This document shows positions 35,391-47,132 of a stretch of 64,000 nucleotides of DNA, piece after piece (within the stretch, counting starts at the first letter, position 1; each line of letters begins with the position of its first letter). Source of the stretch: Cyprinodon diabolis (Eukaryota > Chordata > Actinopteri > Cyprinodontiformes > Cyprinodontidae). The stretch is taken from assembly GCA_030533445.1 (NCBI GenBank), contig CM060081.1, forward strand, positions 16,643,655 through 16,707,654, in the 5' to 3' direction. The notes below the pieces were generated by a model that was not told the DNA's origin, made no database searches, and saw nothing but the letters and a program-made list of their open reading frames with translations. The translations under genes and the position numbers were made by a program.

Positions 35391-36750
35391 GGTCTCTAGG
35401 GGTCGTTTCTTAATCTTCCACGTTAAAAAGCAAGCTTTTCTCTGAAGATTTTGGTCCAATTATTTTCCTCCTAGTCTGTCAGGCTTAGGAGTAAAAAAAA
35501 CTACATATGGGCTGTCTCCGAACATCCACCCTTTTGTATTTTAGATGAGTGTCAGAATGTCTAATGGATGATGAAGCAGTGCACTCAAAATTTCCAACAA
35601 TGCACCTTGCAAAGTAGTGTGCATCCAGGGTCACTACACGAGCAGAAAAATCCCAAAATGCTTTTCAAGAGCTTTCTTCGCAAAGCATTGTGGGATTTCT
35701 TCTGGGTGAGAGAGAGAACAAAGATGATGCAGTGAGCCAGAGTCACGTGACCAACAGGGAAGCAAAAAAAAAAAAAAGATTGCAATATGTCTAAAATATC
35801 TGAAATACGTGATGATGGTACTGCCGCTGAAGCTCCTTGAAAACAATTAGCAGACAGAACAGTGGTAAGAAGTTCGTCATCCATTCTTTGCCTACTTTGT
35901 GAGTCAATTGTCAGTGTTGCTAGGCGACACAGCTGACACCAAGTGAGGGAAAGTGACAGCTAGGACGTTTCTTAATATGTGTACTCGTGAAGCGTCATCA
36001 ACCTCAGCCCTAGTACTGTTCCAATTCAAAAGAACAGCGGACCGAGAACGGACAAAGTCCCTGGATCTTGTTCTCGCCCCTCCCTATTTACCGAGCATGC
36101 ATCAGTGCAGACTTGTGCGTTCTTGAGATTGACAGCTGTCCCAGCATGCACTGCAGCAGCAGCAGCTTTCAATGGAGCACTTCATTAAAGCTAAAAGTTC
36201 CCTTTTCTGTTGTTCAATAAAAGTAAGTTTTAAGATCATTTGAGGCGAGAATATTATACTATAAAGCATCACTATATGGTCCCTTTACCGATTTAATGCA
36301 TATTTTAAAAAAAACAATTTCCGAAGTTGAGAGCACTGCGTCAACCAGCAGAGCTCCGAGGCTAACGCAGCCAGGGTTAACCGCAGCCCGTCTGCAGCAG
36401 CCCTCTGTCGGCATAGCCGTGTGTGAAGGACCGCTGACTCTGATGGCGATTTTTTCCGTTTTTTTTTTTTTGGCAAAATGTTCATTTGATTTGTATTTAT
36501 CTGACTGTATCCACCATTATTCCCCCACAAAATGAATAAAGTAATAATTTATTATTATCTAGAGACTATTAATAACAGGTGGTGAAATGCAGCTCTAGAC
36601 GAGCCGGGCATGTGGTGATGTCGCGAGTACGCTTCTGTTCCAATTGACCAATATCTATGCTGCGTTCTCCCGTTCTCCCTCTAGAACATACTTGGCGAGG
36701 ACCCGAGTCCGTACTCGCGTTCTAGTGAATTGACAAACGGCCCTAGAGAA
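35391..36750. mobile_element. composite DNA-transposon-like repeat with degenerate ends
   Basis: Two left-end-like sequences, tctctaggggtcgtttctta near 35393 and gctaggacgtttcttaat near 35960, pair with one right end, acaaacggccctagagaag, near 36735. Internal GTACTCGYG modules repeat. This suggests one element inserted beside or within a relative. No transposase is seen and no target duplication could be fixed. Confidence 0.4.
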
Positions 36751-37849
36751 GGCTTGACCTGTTCGAATCAATGGCTTAACTCTTTCGGCTTCATTTTCAC
36801 AGCCTTCAAAGGACTCAGTCCAGGTAGGCTGGGTCCTTCAGAGGACGCATCTGCCAAAAAAAGAATACAGCAATAGTCCGTGCTCTATAGTAAATCTGGG
36901 GTTAGTGAAAATTCTTGTCTTATAATTACAACATATATATTTAAATATTGAAAATGTTTTCTCTATTCAATCAATTCACATTCAGATATATATTAATATT
37001 GAATAACTCTCCACCCCAAGGTGGGTTTATTGACCAATTACAGTTAGCAGACCAACCCAAAATAAACCAAATGGATTTGCTTGCATATTTATAATGAGCA
37101 AATAAATAAATTGATCACCATTTATTTATTCATTTGTTTTTAATAGGTAACAAACGATATGCGTTTTATTGTGAGGGTTAGAAGAAAGTCCTGTCTCAGC
37201 TGACTGCAGTACTAATACAAATTTTAATAATCCTGTTAGCTATATGTAGACACTGAATAAAATATGGTAATGCAAGAAATTTGCAAAAATTAGAAACAGG
37301 TGAAACAAACTAGAGCATACTGAATACTGAAAACTTCCAGCCAAGTTACCCTACCTAGCATTAGCTGACCAGCAGCTAAGGGCATTTGCTGATAAATGTA
37401 GCATAAAGCAAAAAAAGATGCTTCCGGACAGAAGGTCATTTCTTGGGAAGCATGCTGGCTGTTTTTAAGGCTGACCCAAATGGGAGGTATCACAATATAT
37501 TACACCATCCCATCCGTTTGAAACACCCAATTCTCTAACAGAACATGTTGGTAAATGTTGTGCACGTATTAAAAACATCAGTCAAGGTGCCGACCGAGTC
37601 GACTGGAAAAATACAGAGATTATGTTTAATGCTAAAAAAGCTCCTCTATGGTAATTGTGAATGAATGATTCACATTTAAAAGGACATTAAGATTTTTTTT
37701 CTCAGAGTAAGGATTGGACCCCTAAATACTTTTTTTCCCCTCTTTCTTTTATGTATAAATCATCCCCTTATATTTGATTGTATTCTTACACCTGACAATG
37801 TATGAAATCTCATCATTCCTCTGTCCAGAAAAGTAAACATTACTACTTC

Positions 37850-37890
37850 TATGAATTAATGAATGAATGAATTAATTAATTAATTAATTG
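37850..37890. repeat. AATT/AATG short tandem repeat
   Basis: Tandem gaatgaatgaattaattaat units of four bases. Confidence 0.7.
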
Positions 37891-39382
37891 AGCTACAGTG
37901 AACAAACCAAAAAACATCAGATGTATGAAACAGCTGATTACGGCTCTTTTTTGTGTGAACTAAAACCTAATTGTCCAACATGCTTTAAGTAAATGGGAGG
38001 ATAACCTTAAAAAAAAAATCATTTTTCTTGTTTCCTGGAAAACTGTCTACTGCCAGTTAGTTGGGAGACTTGGACTTGGCAACACAAAATGTCCTTTCTA
38101 GAGCCATGTCTAAATATAAGTTAAACATCTTATCCCCTAAAAAACACCCTGTATGTTTAAGCTTCCCTACTGCCACGTACCTGATTCATATGAATAAAAG
38201 ATTAATAGGCATGTGTGGCCCCTGCTGAGGAGGTCCTACAATCATTTTAAAGCAGGTGTGCTGCAACAGAGAGACACCTGAAACATGCAGGGCAGGGGCA
38301 GTTAAGGAGCAGGCCTGAAAAAAGCTGAACTAGAGAGATCAGAATTAAGTTGACACTGAAAAGAGCAAGTTCTTTTACATCTTCTACTTAACTGGGCTCT
38401 AATATTTGTTGATCTATTAAATAAAAAAGGCTAGGAAACTATGTATATACCAGTACAGCTGATGCTAACAGTTCACTACTGACCCTGATCAATAATGTCA
38501 CTTTATATAATCTGTACTTCTTTAGTTAAGTGTAAAGAGCCAATCCTACTCCAAGTATACCATTTATTTTGATCAGTAATTTTTGATGCTGTAAGGACTG
38601 CCTTATGAAATACCAGCTTCACGAATACTGGTGTGCATTTATCAAAAAACTTATGTTTTTTTATTCTAATCGGATCCATGCAGGATAATACGGTAGGTTT
38701 CCCCCATGTTGTAAAATATTAAAGGGAAAAAAATCCTGCAAGATGGAATGTACAATGCAGAAAATTATCCGCGACAGGTTCACACCGCTGTGGGCTTTTC
38801 TGTGCTTCATGAGCTCCGCTGGCTAATGAAAATCCTCCTCTGGCTCTTTAGAGTGCAATCACACAGTGGTGAAAAGGTCTTGGCTCTCCCCATGCCATTT
38901 CATTCACACAGTGAAAGGGACACTTAAAGATGGAATATAAAGAAGTCCAATTACATCCCCATGACAACCAAAAGGCCAAGACATAGGATCAGTGCAGGGT
39001 GCCTACTTGATGTGGCGAATGTTCAATGGAAATTTGCTGGTTTTGATTACTATTACTATTTATGTCCTTCATTACTATGTTATTCATAATGAAAAATACT
39101 TCAAGGAGCAAAAGAATTTAGGAGTTGAAATTCAAGCTAAAATTGATAAAAGAAATAAAGAATTGAAGTATAATATGAATAAAAAGACCAGAAGTTTTAT
39201 TTATGATCAAACCTGGTCATGTTTTAAACTAGATTCAGCAGAAAGAAAGAAAAAAATAGCACAGTGCTAGAAATGTTTTTAAATCATTTAATGCATCAAA
39301 AAAATAAATTAATAGTCTGCAGTAACAACACAATTTAGTGTAATACCTGTTAAAGAAAGAAGCAGACTCAAGAGCTTTTATG

Positions 39383-40218
39383 CCCCATTTAAACCACCCA
39401 TATGAAATCGATCCATGCTTGGATCATCTAATAATAATTGATAATAATTTAACTTTATTGATCTCATATTGGAGAAATTTACCTCTGCATTTAACCCATC
39501 CCCTAGGGGAGCAGTGGGCTGCCATCGTGGGGCGCCCGTGAAACAATCTGGGTTTATGGGTCTTGCTCAGAGACCCAGATTGGCAGTCTGTGGGAGTGGA
39601 GCTCGAACTCAGAACCTCAGGATTCCAAGCTCTATGCTCTAACCACTAGGCCGCCACTTCCCCAACTGCGTCAAGCTTGGTTCTTACGACCATTTACACA
39701 TCACACTAGCACTGTTCCTTGCCTCCTATCGGCGGTCCACGATACTACAGCTCTGGAGGTGGGAATTACGCATCCAAAAATGGCGCCGCCCATAACATTC
39801 AGGAACAGGATAGCATCCTCTGCCAAAATTTCAATGAGAGCCTCGGTCTCTGCATTATCCCATGCCACACCACGCTCTTTTGATGCTACCTATTGTTAAT
39901 GGGCTGAGAAGAAGTTGGTGTTGAGAACAGGTGAGAAGATTTGTGAATTGCAAAGTCTGACATGCTGCCGTTAAATGAGTCAGCTGGCTGTAAATAGGAG
40001 ATGACGCACTCTAATAATGCACTCTTTGTTATTAGAGAACCATGCTACAACTGAACCGTGCTGAGCCCTACTTTTGAACTAGTACTAGATTAAGCACAGT
40101 TCGGTTGTGTCTAGTACGATCCAGTTCAGTTGCGTTCCATTCACACTCCAGTTATCTCAGTTACCGTGCTCGCACCGTTCTCAGCACTGTTTCAAAAGGG
40201 AGGTTTAAATGGTGCCTA
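39383..40218. mobile_element. DNA-transposon-like element with GCCCCATTTAAACC ends
   Basis: Left end gccccatttaaaccaccc and right end gggaggtttaaatggtgcc are inverted copies of about 18 bases. The right part contains palindrome-like CAGTTCGGTTGT/AACTGAACC modules. A tRNA-SINE sits inside the left part (39428-39663), so this element is the older one. No coding capacity; superfamily unknown. Confidence 0.4.
39428..39663 (-). mobile_element. tRNA-derived SINE, copy 2
   Basis: On the minus strand it starts with a tRNA-like head, GGCCTAGTGGTTAGAGCATA (A box) and GAGTTCGAGCTCC (B box). The body contains the complement of catttaacccatcccc, and it ends in an ATTATTATC-type tail at low coordinates. 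Same family as 19111-19340 and 61350-61558. Confidence 0.75.
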
Positions 40219-42706
40219 AGTGTCAGATAAAGCGCTAAACGGCAGAAAGTTTTTTAAAAGGATTAAAAGGATCCTGTTTTAACACTTTGAGTGGGATTTG
40301 AGAGAGAGCAGGACTTTTAGCAGATAACAGGAAGGCTATTCCTGTTGTTTTATCTTTACTTGATCATGACACATGCTCCATCTCTAAATTTCACAACCTT
40401 TTAGAAATTTTAAGGGATACATACCACTAGAGAATTAAGATGAACACTGCTATAGGTAGTTTAAAATTGCAACGATGAGATAATGTATGTTTTGTTTTAA
40501 AAGAGAATGAGATTTGACATCGTCTATGTGCCTAAAATTAATCGTTATTCATCTCTTAAACCAGGAAAAATAGAAAAACAAAGTTGATCTTTTTTCATAC
40601 ATTATAGTTCATACATACATTGTTTTTAGTAGGTCTAAGCTTTGCAAAAATTGGAGATTGGAAATTGGCAAGACAACTGTGATGTTTGAATGTATATGAA
40701 AAACACAAAAAAGTTAAAATTATGAATCTTCTCTTTAATACCAGAGGAAAGAAGCACAACCTACTTACACAAACTCCTCAGGAGAAAAGAGATTGAGGTT
40801 GGACAGACTTGGAGTCTTCAGGCCTTGCTGATATGACACAAGCAGTGCTTATCAAAAGGGACTTTACCATTCATGCAGGGAAATATTTCCTCTGGCTTTC
40901 TTACAAGGCATCCTGCTCCGCTAGTTGCTGCGGCGCTGAATAATGCCCGTCTGTCTGTCTCCATTCATGGCATATTAATACTGTTTCTATGTCTTCAGTG
41001 AGAGGGGGTCTAAGGCAACAGGATCACTGTGAATGCTTCTCTTCACGGGAGAGCAAAGTACGCCTAACTCAGGGCTGCTAGGTCTCTTGCTCTAAAACAG
41101 ACCACAGATTATACGTCCCCGGTGCCACATACAACAGCCACAATCCTCCCGACTTCCTTTTCTGAGGGCTACTACTCCCTGCTGGTGTGGTTTGTCTTCC
41201 CGCTGGCTTCATTCACAAGCTGGCTGAGTTGATAAAAATATGACGAAAAGCATGAGGTTACTGTTCTGGCTAATTACAAGGGCGAGAGTGACCGCAGTGT
41301 CTTTTATTAAGCCTGTAATGATGATTCTGGTCCATCAGGCTTAATGGATGGATCAAGAAAACTCACTTGTTTTAATGAGCGAGACTGGTGAGTCAGTGAG
41401 GCTCTGCTCTGTGTCTGCTGCTTTGTGGGGTTTCTCACAGGAGATGCCAGGGGCCTCTCAAGCTTTCCCACATTGGACACAGAGAGGATCTAAAGGCGCA
41501 AACCCATGGCCTCTCCACAAAAGCCACTGTGACCTTCAACTGGGTTTCCAGGCCAAAAGGATGGCTGTAGGGCCATACTGAAACTCGATTCACAAGCACC
41601 TCTGCCCTTTGAAACTCAAGCACCGTAACTGATTTCTAGATGCAGCTAAAATCAGATGTCGGATCTCATTTTACTTCATAGAATGAACAAAGTGTACGAG
41701 TTCAGAAAACCACAACAGGCTGAAAGTTGTTCCAACAAGCCCACTTTGGGTTCCTTAATCATGTGCGCCTTTTCTCTAAAGAGAAAGTTCCAGATATTAA
41801 TGGCATTTACAGCATTTTTGATTTTCATGTTCAGTTCTTAAAAAAGAAATTTTAACTGATAATTTTGAATCAATCAGAGAAGAAAGAATTAAAAAATTTG
41901 GGCAGTTTGGTAAACCCTGACCTGCCAATGCAGATTTAAATTTCTCTTCTGCAAATTTAAATATAATTTTTTTCTACTTTCTGTAAAAATGTAAAACTTT
42001 AGTCTCTAGCCATGAAATATTTATAGTAAACCTTTTTTTTTTTAAAAAAAAACAAAAACAGTCAACATGTCTGATCCTGTCTTTGTTCTCATCTCTAAAA
42101 ATCTACAAATGCAATAAAAATCTGCAGGTTATACGACATAGTTTTCTATATCAATAGATACATAAAACATTAAAAAAAAAAATTTCATTGCTTGACAAGA
42201 TGTATTATAATTCTCTTGGTTCCTTTTTTATCTTTCGGCACAAGTCAAATTAAAGTAATTAAAAAGTAATCTTTCAAAGCTGCCTATGATATGAGAGCAA
42301 GAAGAAATCCATCACCCTTAAATAGGATTTCCATAATATTTTACAATAATTATATGCTACTTTGTTCACATTTTAACCCCTCTTTAGTAGGGCTCAGTGG
42401 CCGTATGGATAAATATTGCAATTTAAGTCGATACAATAAAAAAAAGACAGACTGACAATAATGACCCCTACAGATATCTGTACAAAAGTATGAAGTTATT
42501 TTGTCAAGTTTTAAAAAATTCCTCAAAGAACATCTTAGAAATATTTTCTTAAAAAAATAAAAACTAAAGCCCAAAAGAAAAACTGGAAACAAATTTTCTC
42601 CTAAAAAACTTTCAATTGAAGCACTTAACGCTCAAACTCTAACTTCTTCACTCAGTAACGGGGTCAACACTGAAGTGTGTCATCTGTGCCACCTATTAGC
42701 TCGTAG

Positions 42707-42714
42707 GTAGATAC
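42707..42714. repeat. left 8-bp target duplication (GTAGATAC)
   Basis: Exact match to 45530-45537. The pair defines the ends of the hAT-like element between them. Confidence 0.85.
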
Positions 42715-42922
42715 TAGGGGTGTAAATAATAATCGTTTTGTATCGATGCATCGATCCAAAAGCCAACGATCCTATGCATCGACACGTCCGCAAGATAATC
42801 GATTCATGTTTTTTTTTTTCCTCCGGTCTATTTTTATCCATTTGCTCCTGGGCGTAATTCTCCCTCCTGTGCTGCGGTGGCGCTAAACCTATTTTGCCCT
42901 CCTACCTCGCTTCCTGGTTATA

Positions 42923-44534
42923 CAGGTGCTGGTCATAAAATTAGAATATCATGAAAAAGTAGATTGATTTCAGTAATTCCATTTAAAAAGTGAAACTTGT
43001 ATATTATATTCATACATTACATACAAACTCATATATTTCAGATGTTTATTTTGTTTAATTTTGATGATTACAAATGACAACAAATGAAAATCTCAAATTC
43101 ATCATATCAGAAAATTTGAATATTACTGAAGACCAATAAAAACAAAGGATTTATAGAAATGTTGGCCAACTGAAAAGTATGAACATGAAAAGTATGAGCA
43201 TGTACAGCACTCAGTATTTAGTTGGGCCTCCTTTGGCCTGTATTACTGCAGCAATGCGGCGTGGCATGGAGTCGATCAGTCTGTGGCACTGCTCAGGTGT
43301 TATGATAGCCCAGGTTGCTCTAATAGTGGCTTTTAGCTCTTCTGAATTGTTGGGTCTGGTGTATTGCATCTTCTTCTTCACAATACCCCATAGATTTTCT
43401 ATGGGGTTAAGGTCAGGAGAGTTTGCTGGCCAATTAAGAACAGGGATACCATGGTCCTTCAACCAGGTACTGGTAGCTTTGGCACTGTGTGCAGGTGCCA
43501 AGTCCTGTTGGAAAATGAAATCTGCATCTCCAAAAAGTTGGTCAGCTGCAGGAAGCATGAAGTGCTCTAAAACTTCCTGGTATGTGGCTGCGTTGACCCT
43601 GGACCTCAGAAAACACAATGGACCAACACCAGCAGATGACATGGCACCCCAAACCATCACTGACTGTGGAAACTTTACACTGGACTTCAAGCAACGTGGA
43701 TGAAGTGCCTCTCTTCTTTTCCTCCAGACTCTGGGACCTTGATTTCCAAAGGAAATGCAAAATTTACTTTCATCAGAGAACATGACTTTGGACCACTCAC
43801 CAGCAGTCCAGTCCTGTTTCTCTTTAGCCCAGGCAAGACGCTTCTGACGCTGTCTGTGGTTCAAGAGTGGCTTGACACAAGGAATGCGACAGCAGAAACC
43901 CATGTCTTTCATACGTCTGTGTGTGGTGGTTCTTGAAGCACTCACTCCAGCTGCAGTCCACTCTTTGTGAATCTCCCCCACATTTTTGAATGGGTTTTGT
44001 TTCACAATCCTCTCCAGGGTGCGGTTATCTCTCTTGCTTGTACACTTTTTTCGACCACATCTTTTCCTTCCCTTCGCCTCTCTATTAATGTGCTTGGACA
44101 CTGAGCTCTGTGAACAGCCAGCCTCTTTAGCGATGACCTTTTGTGTCTTGCCCTCCTTGTGCAAGGTGTCGATGGTCGTCTTTTGGACAACTGTCAAGTC
44201 AGCAGTCTTCCCCATGATTGTGTAGCCTATAGAACTAGACTGAAAGACCATTTAAAGGCTTTTGCAGGTGGTTTGAGTTAATTAGCTGATTAGAGTGTGG
44301 CACCAGGGGCCATCAATTTTGAACCTTTTCACAATATTCTAATTTTCTGATATGATGAATTTGAGATTTTCATTTGTTGTCATTTGTAATCATCAAAATT
44401 AAACAAAATAAACATCTGAAATATATGAGTTTGTATGTAATGTATGAATATAATATACAAGTTTCACTTTTTAAATGGAATTACTGAAATCAATCTACTT
44501 TTTCATGATATTCTAATTTTATGACCAGCACCTG
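42923..44534 (-). mobile_element. complete Tc1-family transposon with 202-bp inverted repeats
   Basis: The left repeat 42923-43124 and right repeat 44333-44534 are inverted copies. By eye they differ at one base (43117). Outer ends are CAGGTGCTGGTCATAAAATT. The insertion is flanked by TA at 42921-42922 and 44535-44536, the Tc1/mariner target duplication. Within each repeat a TAGAATAT-type motif recurs near the outer and inner ends, as in the IR/DR class of Tc1 elements. It carries one intact transposase gene and lies inside the hAT-like element. Confidence 0.95.
43211..44215 (-). CDS. Tc1-family transposase, intact reading frame
   Basis: Cut-and-paste DNA transposase. From the MGKTADLT start (ATG at 44213-44215) it is 334 residues with no stop or frameshift. 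An ATG 36 bases upstream would add twelve residues, but MGK is the usual family start. N-terminal paired-like helix-turn-helix (VVQKTTIDTLHKEGKTQKVI, then AKEAGCSQSSVSKH), a basic GRKRCGRKK linker, then the catalytic core. The core has Asp148 in FSDESKF, Asp238 in QQDLAPAHSA and Glu273 in NPIENLWG, spaced as DD34E. Length is normal for Tc1. Near-identical terminal repeats and an open frame suggest a recent, perhaps still active copy. Alternative: a recently dead copy with a damaging missense change that I cannot see. Confidence 0.95.
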   Translation of the reverse strand: MGKTADLTVVQKTTIDTLHKEGKTQKVIAKEAGCSQSSVSKHINREAKGRKRCGRKKCTSKRDNRTLERIVKQNPFKNVGEIHKEWTAAGVSASRTTTHRRMKDMGFCCRIPCVKPLLNHRQRQKRLAWAKEKQDWTAGEWSKVMFSDESKFCISFGNQGPRVWRKRREALHPRCLKSSVKFPQSVMVWGAMSSAGVGPLCFLRSRVNAATYQEVLEHFMLPAADQLFGDADFIFQQDLAPAHSAKATSTWLKDHGIPVLNWPANSPDLNPIENLWGIVKKKMQYTRPNNSEELKATIRATWAIITPEQCHRLIDSMPRRIAAVIQAKGGPTKY

Positions 44535-44912
44535 TACTCTTAGAGCAGTTTGTTGCAGTAAGCTTGACACAGACATTTTAAAATTATGCTCAGTATTGAA
44601 GCATGGTCTGAGCTACACACTGTGGGTCTAGATACGACCGAGGCGGTGAGGAATTTGGGGCGAGTTTAGTCCAACGACGGAGGAACATGAGGGCCATAAA
44701 GAGCGGAGATCCAGCTGGAAAAAGGGTCCCAGCGTTCTCGCGCACCTCGCTCTTCTAGCGGATCAAACTTCACGAGTTGTTCTCTGCAATTTCGGTCATA
44801 AAAACAAAACAAGCCGGCCTCCTGTCTGGTGCACTGTTTGCAGTCAGCTACAATTTGGGAGAGGTGCAGCGGAACGTCTCTCAAGGGGGTGGTGACGTCG
44901 ACACTCTGGAGC

Positions 44913-45225
44913 CTCCTTCTTCTTTTTTTTTGAATGGCGGTTGGCAAACAACTTATAGGTGCATTACCGCCACCTTCCAGAATGGAGTATGGACCAGACA
45001 AACTATTATATTCTCCCTAAAATACATGTTCTTCTTAGAAAATTAAAAATACTCCCAAAAACTACATCCCCAGATTACCTTTGAAACAATTCCCTTATAT
45101 CTAGTTTATTTTTATTCCTGTCTAACTCTCTACGCAACATCTCTCTTTCCTGAGTATATTTATTACATTCTAAAAAAATATGTTGGACAGTTTCTCTGGA
45201 GCCGAGGTATTGCATTGAACTCATT
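44913..45225 (-). mobile_element. LINE 3' fragment (I/Nimb-like)
   Basis: Read on the minus strand it gives ETVQHIFLECNKYTQERE, the end of a LINE reverse-transcriptase ORF. Stops follow, then ggtggcggtaatgcacctat and an A/G-rich tail AAAAAGAAGAAGG at low coordinates. It is 5'-truncated. It lies in the right part of the hAT-like element. Confidence 0.55.
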
Positions 45226-45529
45226 ACACTGATATTGTGCAGTATTTTTGCAGTATTTTTTGATGCAACTTTTCTACTTCTGTTATTTGCTGTTGTTTCT
45301 AAAGAAAATGCATAATGATATTACAGCTTTCATTGATTTATTTCAAACTTGAAACTTTGTTTAGCCTGTAAGGTGTAAAAAAAATTATAATAATAAAAAT
45401 TTTTTTTTACCGATTAAATGATTCGAATCGAATCATGGTGTATTCTTGAGTATCGAAAATAATCGAATCGTTGGGTCAGGAAATCAATACTGAATCGAAT
45501 CGCCATGATGGGTGCGATTCACACCCCTA

Positions 45530-45537
45530 GTAGATAC
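45530..45537. repeat. right 8-bp target duplication (GTAGATAC)
   Basis: Exact copy of 42707-42714 bordering the hAT-like element. Confidence 0.85.
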
Positions 45538-46276
45538 GCCGCATTCATAGAAAGAAAAATATATGTTGAGATGATAACTTCTAAGCCAAATTCAGGGAGC
45601 AAAAACTCCTTAAACTCAAATCGCCAGCTGCTCTTTCACTCCCACTCTATGCGGGTTACGACTCCCACTGGCCACCTTGTGGCCATTCGCTTTAGCCCTG
45701 ATAAATGGCAGTCAGACCAAAACACTTCAGAGGAAACAAAAACTGTTAAAATTGCCTCACGTTCATTCTTCTGGAACACAGATATTTTCATGACTTTTGC
45801 ACTACTATATACACTGAGTAGAGGCACCTTTATTTTACTTATTTACTCTGCAAGCGTGGAAAGTCTAAATTAGCCGTTTAGCATATCTGTTAAAATTATG
45901 GGACTGATTTTTATGCAGTTAACAGATTTCTCATCACTGTTGAGAATGTGTGTAAATCAAAAGCATTGGACCAGCTTAATAGTGTTGCATTCAATAATCA
46001 ATCCCGTCTACAGATTCCTAGCAGTTAAACATGAATAATAAAGAGATTCCAACAACCAAGTGGATTAAGGAACCAAACAGCAGAGAAGAAAAAAAAACAC
46101 ATCGACCTGCAGCCACCATTGTAGTATTCTAGATATTTCAGACTTTTCTGTCCTGGTTAAGAAAAAAAAAACATGTGAATGTTGTGCATCTTGTGATAAT
46201 CCCAGCTGCTTACAGGGTTAAAACTCTGTCATGAGAACATGTCAAAAACCTCACGCTGGCCTGTACTTACAGAACA

Positions 46277-47132
46277 TATGGAGTCAGAAAGGGGTCAAAA
46301 TGTTTGTAAACTTATAAATCTTAGTTGAAACTGAAAAAAAAAAAGTTGAATCAGAAAAAAAATATAAGTTGATACTGAATGTCAACTGTTTACCATATAA
46401 TCTGAGAAACTAAAAGAGCAAATATGAAAAAAATTGTATTATCATTGCATTACTTACGACTGTGACAAAGTAGTTTTGAAAATGTTTAAACTTTCCTGAT
46501 TAGCAGAGCTGCTGGAACCAGTCGGTGCAGACGCCATCTTTCCATGAACGGACCTTGAATTTACTTTGTGGTCATGGGAAGGTTTCGTGGTCTATACAGT
46601 GGCTGTCTATTTTTATATATATTAATGTATTCTGGAATGATAACTAGTGACAGTTCCAGTGTAAATGTCTTTATATTTTTCACGATGGGATTTTGCCAAA
46701 AAGGCAAATAAATGTTACAGAGAATGTGTTCAAAAAACAGTTTGACTTCCCAGTCCATGATGCAACATGGAAAGGGACGTCTCTCCAGCGCTGCTGCTGC
46801 TAGCTGTCAATCACGTTTCCCCACCCACTCCTGTCAGATTGTGTTTTAATGAATTCGAAAAACTGATTTGCAAGTGTAAAAAAAAAAAAAATAGAAACTG
46901 AAAAAAATTTATTTGAATCTGAAAATATAAAAACCTAAAACTGCAAAAAGAAAATTAAAACAAAAAGTGTAATTAAAATACTAAACTGAATTTAGAATAA
47001 ATTCTTGTTATTTTAAGTTTGCTTGTTTAGTATCTGTTATTATAAGGTAAAAATTTGACATTAAATATCAACTGCTATTTTTTCAGTTTAGATTTAAGTT
47101 TACAAACATTTTGACCCCTTTCTGACCCCATA
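46277..47132. mobile_element. 856-bp non-autonomous DNA element, superfamily unknown
   Basis: Inverted ends of about 37 bases: tatggagtcagaaaggggtc at the left and gacccctttctgaccccata at the right, continuing as aaaatgtttgtaaactta. A 5-bp GAACA repeat flanks it (46272-46276, 47133-47137). Subterminal A-rich ACTGAAAAA modules recur in both arms. No coding capacity. Confidence 0.65.

Larger units (their letters stand above)
42715..45529. mobile_element. non-autonomous hAT-like element, host of nested insertions
   Basis: Ends TAGGGGTGTAAAT and ATTCACACCCCTA are inverted repeats. An exact 8-bp duplication flanks them, the hAT hallmark. Subterminal sequence is rich in TCGATTCGAATCG-type palindromic pieces. 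The span includes a 1612-bp Tc1 element and a LINE fragment, so the ancestral element was about 0.9-1.2 kb. No hAT transposase is visible. Confidence 0.8.

Noticed and set aside
36285..36535. Overlapping 79- and 81-codon frames on both strands
   Set aside because: Sit inside the composite repeat; neither has a recognisable domain or splice context.
43179..43703. 174-codon open frame on the plus strand
   Set aside because: Shadow of the Tc1 transposase gene, which lies on the other strand.
42923..44534. Host gene or domesticated transposase
   Set aside because: Intact terminal repeats, TA duplication and lack of introns or host promoter show a mobile element, not a domesticated gene.
44666..45001. 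111-codon open frame on the minus strand within the hAT-like element
   Set aside because: Covers element filler and the LINE 3' tail; the translation matches no transposase or LINE protein I know.
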